A DNA stretch of 64,000 nucleotides, taken from contig JAWUZG010000970.1 in assembly GCA_036785705.1 (NCBI GenBank), positions 3,444,501 to 3,508,500 on the forward strand, in the 5' to 3' direction. Positions 35,986 through 48,312 of the stretch are shown here, one piece after another (position 1 is the stretch's first letter; each line of letters begins with the position of its first letter). Both the position numbers and the translations under genes were made by a program. Under the pieces are notes generated by a model that was given only the letters and a program-made list of their open reading frames with translations, was not told the origin of the DNA and ran no database searches. The DNA is from Acanthornis magna (Eukaryota > Chordata > Aves > Passeriformes > Acanthizidae).

Positions 35986-36450
35986 TGTCCTGGTTCTGGC
36001 CAGGGTAAATTTTTGCTGTAGCCATAAGGGGGCATGGCTAGGACCCAGAAGTTACTCTATACCACCTCATGTCATTGCTAGGGGCAGGGGGAAAGAGGTT
36101 CTCTTCTGGGGAGAAGCTGTCCCTTCTGGTTGAGAAAACGTGACAGAGGGAGCCATCCAGAATTGTCTCCTATCAGGGAGATTTTTCCATGTAAATAATT
36201 TCTTTTCTTCTACCCTCTGCCATTAGTATTGTTGCTGTTACTCTTTGTTTTCTTATCTCACTGCTGTTTCCAGTAAATTTTTCTTATCTCAATTTGCGAT
36301 CTTTGCCGTTTGTGCTTCCAGTTCTCCTCCCCATCCTGCCAAAGCAGACAGGAGGAGGGGAAAACAGTTGAGTGACAGAGAGAGGGAATATGGTTTGGAG
36401 AGTCTCAATGGGGACAAAGAATTGAGGAATACAATTCCTAAACCACAACA
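35986..36450 (+). mobile_element. Solo ERVL-type LTR
   Basis: It starts TGTCCTGGTTCTGGCCAGGG and ends CTAAACCACAACA, with TG...CA termini. The R-like region has ATTAGTATTGTTGCTGTTACT and TTTCCAGTAAAT, shared with the provirus 3' LTR at 20238-20653. Flanking 5-mers (ACTAA and ACAGA) match only in part, so the duplication has decayed or the edge is off by a few bases. Confidence 0.85.
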
Positions 36451-39400
36451 ACAGAAAAAATATATTTTCCTAATGGAAAACCACCTGGAATAACTTTTTT
36501 CCATCAGTCCTCCATTCAACTAAATATATACTCAAGTTACATGACAGCATTTAAATAGAGCATATTTTATACCATTAGATATTAACAAGTATGCAAGCAG
36601 ATTTCCCCATACTTAGAACAAAATGAGAAAAAGTTAGAAGCAAAAGAACAACTGCAAAAATTGCTTAAGGTATGAAATTGCATTAAATCAATGTTGTTGG
36701 GTTGTTTTATTTGCAATAAGCATGTATGACAAAGTACACAACCTCACAGTACTCCAGAGAACATAGCAGTAAGAGACTTCTAGAAGCCTAAGGGCACAAG
36801 CTTTAATTTCAAAAATAATTACTTCTCCCTGCCAAAGTCTGTCTCACATTGCGCAGCCCTACGATGAGCTCAAGCATAACCACTATGAGCCAACACTCAG
36901 TGCTGTGAGTCACGGATCAGATTACAAGGCCAACTGCAACCACATTACTGAAAACAGTATATCAAATCAGGTCCACAGGTTATATCTAGGCCAACACTTC
37001 TAAAGAAAAATCTACTGAATATTACCGCACGTAGACAAAGCTTCAAGGTATGAAGAAGAAATTAGAAAAGGAGAGAATTATTAAAAAACCCCAAACAATG
37101 ATTAGTATGAGTTCTCACTTGGGGAAACGGATTAAACAAAAACTCAGTAACCATAGCACTCCAAGCAACAACAGCTAGATAGAACTGTGTTGTAAGTATA
37201 AGGCTGTCTGAAACACCTTAAGAAAGCAGCTTAGGTGACTTTGTATGATGTGGGATGCTGATGTGTTTCTCAAATGAAAACCATTAACAAAAAGCTCGTC
37301 TTTTCTAGTATATTAATGGATCTATTTAAATCTAGTGTAAGAATCTACACACTGAAGTATTTATGTTGTGTAAGAGTGTGCTCTGAAATACTAGTGCACC
37401 CATGATGAAACTCAGACTGATCATGCTTTGTGGTATAGATCTTCATAACAGGATTAAGCTTAGAACACATACTGGCAAGTAGTTCATGTCAATGACGGAA
37501 GAAACACGGCAGAAAAATTATCAAAGCATCTTATTGCAATTCTGTTCTCTCTTAAGAAGAAAATATCAAAAAATTTTGCTTGAATGCTCGGTTTTGCCCA
37601 GTTACTTCTTTTATAGGCACTTTTTTAGCATCTAAATTACCTGCCTGGTCAAACACTTAAACTCAGTGTTGAAACCTTATGATTAATTCCATTATGTTTC
37701 AGTTTGGTTACTCCTTTGTGGTGTCCCAGTGTCTCCACATTGTGAAGACACACTGATGCAGTTAGATTAACATTGTGTTAGAAAATAATATTAAATGATA
37801 AGTTTCAGGCTATATCAGGTTGGTAAAACTGGGATGATAGATTAGATTCAAACATGGTTAAAACAGTAGGAAGGAACAGTGGCAACTACTTTCATTGCTT
37901 TTACTAACATTCCTTCCTACAATTAATTTCCAAGATGCTTAGAAATCTGGATGGACACTGCTTAAATCTAAATTTTAAAATCTTACTATTGTTTATGATA
38001 TATTTAGAACACCTTAATATCAGCTTCCATTTATCCACACTCAAGAAAGGTTAGAGAGCATCAGTGATGAAGGATCATTCAAGTATTCTTCAAAAGAACA
38101 TCTGCAATGCCTGAATTAGCAAAGTATTTAATGATGTTTGGGGCAAACTAGAAGAATTTTCTATTCTCTGTGCTACTCAGTTTATGACAGGAGATTCAAA
38201 AACTTTGAGAAAACATTTGTGGATCTTTAATCCCTATATGAATTTACCACTTGATCTAGTGGGTGGTGTCTGAGAAAAATATTTACTGCATTGCAGTGAC
38301 TTCCACAGTCACCAAGCAGCCTACAGACAAAACAAAAATACTATCTGCTGTGGTCTTTGAAAAGTGATAATCAAATATTACACTACAGTAAGCAGATATG
38401 AAATGGATCATTGTCATAACCAGGGGAAAGGAGCAAAATGATCAGCTAAATATGCATTTTGATCAAAGAATAAACACTTCAGAATCTACAACTTCATACA
38501 AGAACCTGTGTTACTTCTATTTAAAAACTAGCATATTACATGCATTTTAAATTAGATGCCAGAGGATTAATAAAACTTCTGACAGGCTAAATCATGTCTG
38601 TTTCCAAACCTTGTAAGAAAAAAATCCTTGTCCCCAAGTGCAACAAAGTCCATGTGTAGACAGAATGTGAGTACATGCATTCCCAATGGAGCTCAGCATA
38701 CTCTGCCATACATTTACCATTGTGGTATTCAAACCATTTTAAATTAAACCTTGTGTTATATTCATATGCTATCATTATGGCCTACTCAGAATGAACACAC
38801 ATTAGTCCAGTATTTTTATTCTGTTTACTGCATCTGTAATACATTTGCATGCCCCTGTGTATATAAGGCCAAGCTATGAGACTGAAAATTGTGACTTCCC
38901 AGAAAAAAATGGATGCAATAAATAAAATTATATCATCAGTATCTGTGATTTTCTTCTTCCATTTAACTTTGCTGTTAAGCACACAACGCTTGGGTGGTCA
39001 TTATCTAAGTGCTAAGGGTACATTCTTCTTACAATAAATCTACCATCTTCTTACTTTACATATTTTATTAATGAAGTCACAGATATGCTAGTACCTAAAA
39101 GAAGTTTCCAATCAATTTAACAAAAGTAGGCCTTATAGACGTATAAAATGCATGTATCAACAAAATGACAGTGTCGTAATCCTGAAAAGTTAGTATTTAG
39201 GGTTATTTTTAAATGAGTCCATAGACTGGATTAGAGTATACTTAAGTTAATATTTTGTCTAGTTCATCATGAAAGCTCTTCAGCATTAGAAACTGCTAAA
39301 TAAGTCTGTGAACAAGGTCCAAGGTGATTACAATAGCATGTAAATATGAGGAAAGCTATGTGCAAATTTTAATGATTTACACTAATTTGCAAAATAGTTT

Positions 39401-40660
39401 GAACACATTAGTCATCCGAGATTAAATCAATAAAATAGGAACTATGTAGTGTATTGGGACACCCAACTTGTAACCGATCTGTTATACTGGAATATAAAAG
39501 CCCAAGTCAGCTGTCTAGTCAGGTGTACAAAATGTGTAAGATCAGCTGGGAGTCAGAGAATGGGATTCACAAAGTCCAGAACACTCTATACAAATCACCT
39601 GAACTAACCAGCAACCTCTGTCAGCAACTCCACTTTCATACCTGCAGAAATACACAGTCTTAAACGTGTGAAAATTGTATCTACACTAGCTCAAGAAAAC
39701 AAACAACCTGAAGAGGTGCTCTTTCTTCAGTCCCATTTTACACTCAGTGTCACAGTGCTTCCCATACCCAAATGAAATGTGATACATGTGATCTAAAAAT
39801 CCTTCTTATGTCTTCTTTAATGTTCATTGGCCATAAATATGTGAGAACTATGGGGCTTTTATAGATTCTCTTGTTACTGAAAAAATTCCATTCTGTATAA
39901 ATAATTACATATTTCTTAATACACAAACAGAATGAAAAGGAATGCATGATCTAGCTGCTAGGGTATTATCCTGGGAGTCACAGAGTTCAGACTTTCAAAT
40001 AACAGTTATAGTACAGGGATGGCAAAACACAAATTTTTGTGTCTTTTTATGTGGAACGGTTTGGCATCATCACTAACCAATTCGGTGACTTTCAATTTAC
40101 TTAAAGCTGAAATCAGGGTGCCTAGCTGATTCAACTTATTGCAAATTAAGCATTTGCATTGCTAAATGGCAGCTGAGCTGAGCAGGTGACAAATTTTACT
40201 TAAAATGATACTTAGGAACCCAGTCCATTTGAAGACAAAGGTCCTTGGCTTTCTTTAATGAAAAGTGTATATTCCTTATTACATAAGTTTCTGAAGTTCA
40301 TTAATTCAAACATCATTTAAACTTACTAAATCTCTACAAATAAAATCATCCAGACAAGCTGTTAATCATGAAATAATATTTTCTTGGTTATATTTATTGT
40401 GAGAACAATCCCTTGTATGATTACATGGCAACTAGCATTCTCCCAAACAAATCCAAGTAATCATTTGGCAGATAGGAAGTATTCCTGATGGATAGTTTGC
40501 ATATAGCTAGCCTGTTTTGGAAGCTAAGTGTTCTTACAATATAGGCATGGGTCTCCATGTCAGAAAACCATCCAGCCATCTTTAATTTGCTAGTACAAAA
40601 GTAATCAGTGAATGCAAATGAGTTACATGGATTAACTGCAGATTGAGTTACAGGATTAAT

Positions 40661-40706
40661 TTCATGGCATTGTGGCCATGCCTTTAATATATGCAGGCCA
40701 CAATGC
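40661..40706. repeat. Inverted repeat, 11-bp arms
   Basis: GCATTGTGGCC (40667-40677) and GGCCACAATGC (40696-40706) are exact reverse complements with an 18-nt spacer. A second small palindrome CATGGC/GCCATG overlaps the left arm. Confidence 0.9.
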
Positions 40707-43700
40707 TGCAAGGGACTTTTGTTGTATGGCAGCTGTTTTAAGTTTTGGCATTCCTCCCAGATCTTTGGTCCACATTTCCTTCTTGTGTTCACACCATACC
40801 TTGTGCTCTTATTTCTTCTTGTAGTATGTTGCAAAGATTTATCCCACAGGAGTGTCTACCAGTCAAATTTTGTAGACTAGACTTTGGTTTACAAGTATTA
40901 TTATAGCTCAGTTTTGCAGATGTACAGTGGACTTTTGGAAAACAGTCAACACGAGTAAGCTGATTTAACTAAACAACTCTGAGAAATCAACAGCCATAAC
41001 AATGCACAAAAATATAAACTTCCCAAAATGTAGGAGATGGGAGATGATGTGAGCTCCCACTTCTAAAAGTTAGCCTCTCATATGACACGAAATTGAGGTT
41101 CCTTTGTGACATCAGTTATATCATGACTACTTGAAAAAAATGTGATGAATTTTCAAGTTTGGCTGATACTATCAAAATTTCCTGGTAGGCTAATACAATA
41201 CCATACATAAAAACAGATTCTTACATCACAAAACTATCCTATATTCGAAGATCCTTTAGTACAGTTTCTTTTTTTCTTGCCAGTTTTAGTATTTGGTTTA
41301 TGATATTAAACTGGAATGCACTGATTTTCTTTACATCATAATGTGTAATATTTAAACAGCTGTTTTCCATATGCATTGCAGTAGTTCTCGAAGGAGAGAA
41401 ATGGTCAAGGTCTATGCCTATATTTATGAACAAAATTCTAGACAGAAGTACTATTTCTGAACACTACTATAAGTAGTGTTTGCAAACATAATGTTTAAGA
41501 TGAGAAAATTATTTTCCCTAAAATTTGATTATTGTTAGAGTAATCACACCCATCTCTGTTGAAACATATGTATATTTGTATGCTTTTCTCTGGAGTTTTA
41601 TAGCCCTCTTTGACAAAATATATTTTTACATCAGATTTTTAATGTTATAGTATTCTAGAATTATATCAAGACTTTAAAACACATTTTCTTCACGGGCGAT
41701 AACATGGTGCTATGAAAAATGAGCACTAAAATGACGTGATTTATCAGTGTTCGTGTAAAGTAATTACTTGTTTCAATCAGCATTTGTAAATTACATTTCT
41801 ACTTTTAATTTATCTAGAGATTTAATTACGTGCCTAATATCTAACTGAACACAGTGGAAAAAGAAATGTCTTTTACCTGAATAAAACATACAGGAGACAA
41901 TTGGCATTTTCATATTCTACCACCATGAGTTAACTGAGATTAAACTACAGTATATTTAGTTAGTAGTGAATACAAGCAATCCATATATCAAAGCTGTGGC
42001 TCTGAGGAATTCTTCTGGATAAAACATGGGTGTTAACCTACAGTCAGGGCCAATCTGCTTGGTTTGCACAAAGCATACAGAAGTTCCCTCAGAAAAACTT
42101 GTGGGTTTCAGAGCATCAGAGGACTTCATCTTTACACAGATGAGGAGGCTTAGAGACAAAGGGTTGTGTGTTGGTATTGATTAAATTTATTAAGCCAGTT
42201 TTCTTCTATTAATAACTTTGCAGGAGGTAAGAAAGGTTGACCTCTAAGATGTATCAATTGATTACAATTAGGTCAGGACACCTTAGGCCCTTTGTAAACC
42301 TGGAGTTGCATGTCCTGATTTATCCAGAAACTGACACTGAAAATTAGAGGGAAGTGAAACTCAGAATTTCTCTTCTAGTTTATTTTTTAGTCTAAAGTCA
42401 AAACCAGAATTCAAAAGACCTCATAAATCAGAATCACTTATTTCAGGAATGTAAAAATAAACTAACATTGCAGCAACAAAAATAAAAGAATTTCAGAGCA
42501 GAAAATTTTTAAAAATAATTTTTAAAATTAGAATTCTGTAAGAAGTCTGTTCATTGAACTGTAATTTTATACATGCTTATATGTATGTAGTGTAGTGAGA
42601 ACACAAGGGGAGATGAATTTTTGGCGAACCTAAAAAGCCTGAAAGTCAAGTAAACCTAGTCCTTCTTGTGTCACGTGGATAGGCATGTAATGGGCAAACC
42701 ATGCCACCTGCCCCAGGTATTTTTGGAGGGCTCCTGTAGTTCATACATTTTAAGTGACTTGAAGGACCAGAAAAATATGATGCTGACATAAGAAGAGATT
42801 CTCCAAGTCTACTGAATCACAGTGCTATGGACAAGACTTCTTCATGCTTGTCAGTTCACGTCTGCCAGAACTGTGAGTTTGGGCATTCCTAGATCGGGCT
42901 AGGACATTTTCAACTAGTTTAAACAATTCAGTACACACCTTTAACAAGGCTTAACAGTGATGAGAGAGCATATTTATACTTTCTTGGATTTACTCATAAT
43001 TAAAGTACACAAAGGTGAGTTTTCAGTTCAGGGAAGGTATAACAGAAGTTATCTTTACAATGCCATTTAGTTTAATTATGGGAGTGAATCAGCAAAAGAA
43101 AAATCAGTTTAAGAAAAAACACACTTTAGAAGAAAATTACTGCATTTATTTTGGGGATTTGATCTCAGTACTATACAAGACAGAAATCATGGTGATTGAC
43201 ACATGATAGAGAATTCCGTAGTGTGTATATGGCCTATGTGAAACTGAATCTGTAATTTAGGAACCTCATCTAAAATTCAAAGTTTGGTCTGATTAGAAAA
43301 GTGATCTGGGCTTTATAAGATGTTGCAAACACAGCTGGTTATTTGCTGTTCTATCACTGTTTCTTCCATATTGAAAGAAACTAAGGTTTATGAACCTCGC
43401 TTGAAAAATATTTCTATTGACAAATTAGAAATTTCAGATGGGAAAGAAGGTTTAGTCAAAAAATGTCCACTTTGAATGAAGAAGGACTTCAGACATGAAC
43501 AAATAACTTGTTAAATATGAAAAAAATGCAATTATCTCTAAGTTGCAAGAAATTCTTATTAAGTTCAAATAAATATTTTCAAAATACTAGAAATTCTTCA
43601 CAATAAAAGTATGTGAAATAGAAGGATATATAACAGTCTTAAAAGCTTTGCCAGAAAGAAGTGGACTTCCTCATCATATTCCTACCTTTTTAAGAAACAA

Positions 43701-46389
43701 AATAGGTAAGAACATATGTAATATATTCTACTCTCCATCTCCATTGTATGATCAGAGCTCCAGATAGTTTTCTTTTGGTGGGAAATATAACAGGAATAAA
43801 TGTCTGTACTTGTTCTGCTAACAAACTGTTATCATTGGAAGTTTGTAGCAGAAGGTAAACAACTGAAATACTATAACTGCTGGGCTTGTGTGACTTAATG
43901 TGAAAGCAGAAATAGATCAACAGAAGTGATGAAAGGCTACGTTCAGTTTGGCAATTGGTAGTTTTTAAACACATAATTAGGTATTAACTTTGCAGCCTGG
44001 GTGTTCTGCTCTGCACTTTTGTCCTTACGTGCACTTTCCCATCAACGCCTTTTGTCACTTCCTGTTCTGACAGGATCAATGTATTGATTTAATGATTTTT
44101 GAAGAAAGAAGGAAACAACATGTATGTCTAGAAGATAAGCTTTTTTTGTTTATTAAGAAACAATTTAATATGTAGGTTTAATAAAATCCCAAATATAAAC
44201 TCAGGGAGGTTTTTTGCATACCATGTAAGAAACCATAATGCAAGAGAAGGATAGATGGAAAACTATTTCAATTTATTCTTTAAACAGGGAGTAATTTCAT
44301 TATAGTTTACCCATATGCTGCTGTAATCAGTGGCCCAAAGTAGCTGATGTCATGCATTTTGCTTAGTGTTAATAATTTCCCAATGATATAAATTCATTAT
44401 ATTGAATATCAGGGGTCAGTGTAATCTTCTAACAAAGCAGTGCAAGTCCAATAAAATTAAATGTTAGACTCCAACATTATTGTTTCATTAATACTGGCAT
44501 GACAATAGCAATTTTGAAAGACAAAAAATACTCTCAAATACTCGGGTTTTTTTATGTATGAAGTATGTACATCATCCTACTTTGCATCTAGTAAGGAGAT
44601 GAAAAGCAAAAATGTAAACATATTTTCTTGTTAGCAAATTCATGTTTGTGGTCATCAGATTGGGAGAAACCTTCAGTAACTTACACATGCTTATCTTTAG
44701 GTTATCTGGGGCAATTTTGAGCGAGATTTAGAAAGTATTAGTGATAAATAAAGGATTTTTTTGTTCTTCAGTGTATCTCTAAGTTTGCTCAGAAAGCAGA
44801 TCACTGAATACCCCATTTTAGTTTTGTCACCTTTTGCACACAGTATCTCACCTGAGCACTTCTTGCATGTCAAACATATTTCAGCATCCCACCTGAGGAA
44901 GGCGTATAAAAAAAACAATGTAACCAACAGCTAATTACCAGAGCATACGGTTAGGATTTGTTTCTATGATCAATACTGTGAGAGTTTTCTGTTCCCTACA
45001 TGCTCTCTCTAAGCGCTGGCTGCTATGAGGAATAGAATCCTAAGTTAAATATAACTTTGGTCCAACATGGAACAGCTGTTATGATATATAGGTATTTATA
45101 AACTCACATGTACAAGAAAGATGTTTAATTTAATAACAGTTTACAGGTTATCTCAGACAAAAGTGTTGTTTCTTTTGTTTTCTTTTTCCTGATAAAAATA
45201 AGCCAAAATGTGATTGTAAGCTCAAAATCCACAAAAGGGTACAGGCAGCTTCTTGAGGAGTAAGCGTAAAGACTTTGGTTTTTCACAGACCAAATTCAAA
45301 ATTCAAGAATGAACCCTTAAAAATACAAAACAGAAAGACAGAAACACAACAGCCAAATTGCCTCAGAATTTCAGCTATTTCCTACACATGTTATGGACTA
45401 GACTATCCCACTGGAATTCTAACAAGGTTTCCCTCCTATTCATCAAAGTAATTTCTGGGAGTCATTCCACTTCCTCAAAAACCCTAGTAAACCCAGGCAG
45501 AGCGCCATCACAAACTTGTCTGCCAGGCATGACTTCATATTTTCTTGAGAACGGATGTACACATTGGGTAAGTTGAACTAGGACTCCTTGAGTTTGAGAA
45601 CCAATGCTACCAGGCTATCCAGAAATACACATGTGTTTCATCGAAAATGTTTTAAACTCCTTAAATGCATTTTTCAGCTGGATTTGGTTCAAATCTTCTC
45701 CCTACCCATTGTGTCTTGGGACATTCTGGTCCCGGTAGTCACAAAAGCTGTAACTAACTTCCAAACTGAGCAGTGTCTATGCAGATCCTCTGAGGGCTGC
45801 AACTCACTCTGACCCTTCTCATTCAGGCCCTTCTTGCGGGTCACTCCTCTGCTCTACAAAGCAGTTTCCTAGCTGCAGTTTCACATTCTTGATGTTTTTC
45901 TCAGCATGCACATCCCACTCCTCCTATTTTCCCAGCACAGTGGGCTACACATCTTTCAGTAAGTAAGAGATCATTTGACAGTTGCAACAGGAGATTGTTC
46001 TCCTGTGTTTCTGTATATGCATGTACAATTATACAGATCTCCATTTAATATTAAGACTTTAATTGGAGTTGATTAATTATCTCAACCACAGATTTAAATT
46101 ATGCAGGACAATTAACTTTGTACCTTACTGGTCATTTGGATCTTAAAAAGCTTTACAAAAAATCCTAGATTTTTTTCTACCTTACAGTTAGAGAGACTAA
46201 GGAGTAGAGTGACTTGGCTGCAGTATTCATTAGGACCAGAATTATACTGATAGTATAATAATAGGTGATATAAGAATATGTATAATAGTAACCAATAGTA
46301 AAATAAAATAAAGTGTTCTTTATCAAAGGAATGCAGGGAAAATAATAATAGCTTATTAGGGAATTTTCTAAAGTGTGTCAGTTACTTTT

Positions 46390-46491
46390 AAGCATTAAAA
46401 AAAAAACAAAACCAAAAAACAAAAAACCCCAAAAAACCCAAAAAACCAAAACAAACAAAAAAAACCTCAAAAAACCCCAAAACCCAAAACA
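46390..46491. repeat. A-rich (AAAAACCC-like) low-complexity tract
   Basis: About 100 bases of A runs broken by C doublets and triplets. The encoded 62-codon Lys/Pro frame is an artefact. Confidence 0.95.
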
Positions 46492-46616
46492 GATACATCT
46501 TCTTTATACTTTTGCCAAACCCATTCTAAAGAAAACCCCAAAGTCCTCAAGCTCCATATAAAAAATTATTTATCTCAATAAAAGCATAGATGCACTAGGG
46601 AATGTAATACCATTTA

Positions 46617-46618
<2 letters not shown>

Positions 46619-46654
<36 letters not shown>
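46619..46654. repeat. (AT)n microsatellite
   Basis: About seventeen uninterrupted AT units. Confidence 0.98.
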
Positions 46655-46658
<4 letters not shown>

Positions 46659-48235
46659 TCTTTATATCTATATGTATTTCTATCCCACTGGAAGGTCTGA
46701 GGTGTGTGTTTATTTATACAATAAAATAGCAAAATTGTTTTGTAATGTAATGCAAACATCTCACTTTTGTAGGGCTCTGTAAGGTAGTGCAAACAAGTCT
46801 ATCACTTTAAACAGTCAGGGATCACTTAAATACTTTCATTAGTCCCTTCACGATCACAGGAATATGAGTTGATGACCAAGTTAAACATTTTTGGCTAAAT
46901 GCTACTCTGAGGACTTCTGTCTTTAGCTTTTAACTCTAAAATTCTTCTAACATTGAAAAATAAGCATGGGACACATTTCTCTCATTTCTTCCCATTCACT
47001 GCTGACAAACAAATTGATCCAATGAACTTGTTTAGCTGCTCAGTTCTTTCGCTGCTTGTTAAATAGGTTGGCAGGTAACTGACTTCTTTAATAAAGATGG
47101 AGTCAGATCCAGATGTACCTAAACCTCAGCTCTTTTCCATCTGAAACAGTGGGACTAATGATCACATAAGAACTGTTTCCAAAAAAATTTTAAAAAAAGG
47201 TTTGGGTTGTTTAGAGTAAGGAAAACTGTCACAAACATTTATTTCACTGAGAAATAGACCCTTGATGATTCAAGATTTGGATGCAAATCTGTCATTTTTG
47301 TGAGTGGCTGAACTCCTGCTGAAGTTTCAGGGTCAGGAAATAATACAGAAAGAGGCAAAGGGGGAGAGAAAAGCCCCTCTAAGTTTAGCTGCTCTGTGAC
47401 AGAGGAAGTATGAAATTGTAGCACGATAGCCAGCTGTTAATTTAAATTTCCTTGAGGGAAGGGGGCAGGGTAGAAAACAGGTAGCATATATTTCACCACA
47501 CTATGAACCAGACATGTTAGAACAAATTCAGTCTTGAGAAAGTAACACTGCATTGTTCAAGTGCTGTGGAAAACTCTTAGCTTAATCTTGAGTGTAGTAT
47601 AGCTCCATCAGGGCAGTGATTAGAAAAGGGTTACTAAGCTTTCCTTCTTAATGCAGTGTCATTCTGGTATTGTATTACTGACCGTACCTCACTCACTTTG
47701 ATGTAGCTTCCACTATTTTACCCATTTCTATGTGAAATGTCCTTTCTTACATGGTCTGTCACCTGATCTCTTACTCATTGAAAGAAAATATGCTGATTGA
47801 ATTTACTCATCTTTCTTAATCTGTGTGTCATGTCTACAAAATGTATATATTCCTTAATATATTAAGATTATACTTTCCAATAAATTAGGCCTTTTAAGAA
47901 ATTAATTAAGCATGTTTAATGCATTTCTTTTTAAATTTTTTTTTTTCATAAAATATATATCACATCATGTAGCCTGCTTTAAGCGCCCAGATGAGAACTT
48001 TGTGGAACTTTGTGTACCTATACAAAAACATTCACTGGATTTCTAAAGGCATCAATTTCACATTGCCAATGAAAACCCAAAAAATATACTGCTTCTTTTT
48101 TGATTTGAGTGAACGATGGAGAATTATGAATAGGTAAGTGAAATTTTAAAAGACATGAAACTTCAACTGTCCACAGGATATTTTAAAAATAGATCTGCAG
48201 ACGAGGTTAAAAAATAAGTAATAATGTATGAATCA

Positions 48236-48312
48236 AGAAAATCACAGAATATCACAGAATCACAGAATATTCCAAGTTGGAAGGGACCCACAAGGATCAT
48301 CAGTGACTCTGA
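48236..48312 (-). mobile_element. CR1 or CR1-tailed SINE 3' end fragment
   Basis: Three CACAGAAT-type units, then ATTCCAAGTTGGAAGGGACC and ACAAGGATCATC. At under 80 bp it cannot be told whether the source was CR1 or the SINE sharing its tail. Confidence 0.85.

Larger units (their letters stand above)
36451..48235. other. Longest repeat-poor interval (11.8 kb)
   Basis: No LINE, SINE or LTR was recognised. It holds an A/C-rich simple stretch, an (AT)n microsatellite, an inverted repeat near 40.67 kb (listed separately), and chance frames. The 137-codon minus frame 40421-40834 has no recognisable domain. The low transposon density would fit either purifying constraint or simply older DNA. Confidence 0.45.

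Noticed and set aside
40421..40834. 137-codon minus-strand frame
   Set aside because: No recognisable domain, no codon bias apart from base composition, and length within chance for 64 kb of sequence.
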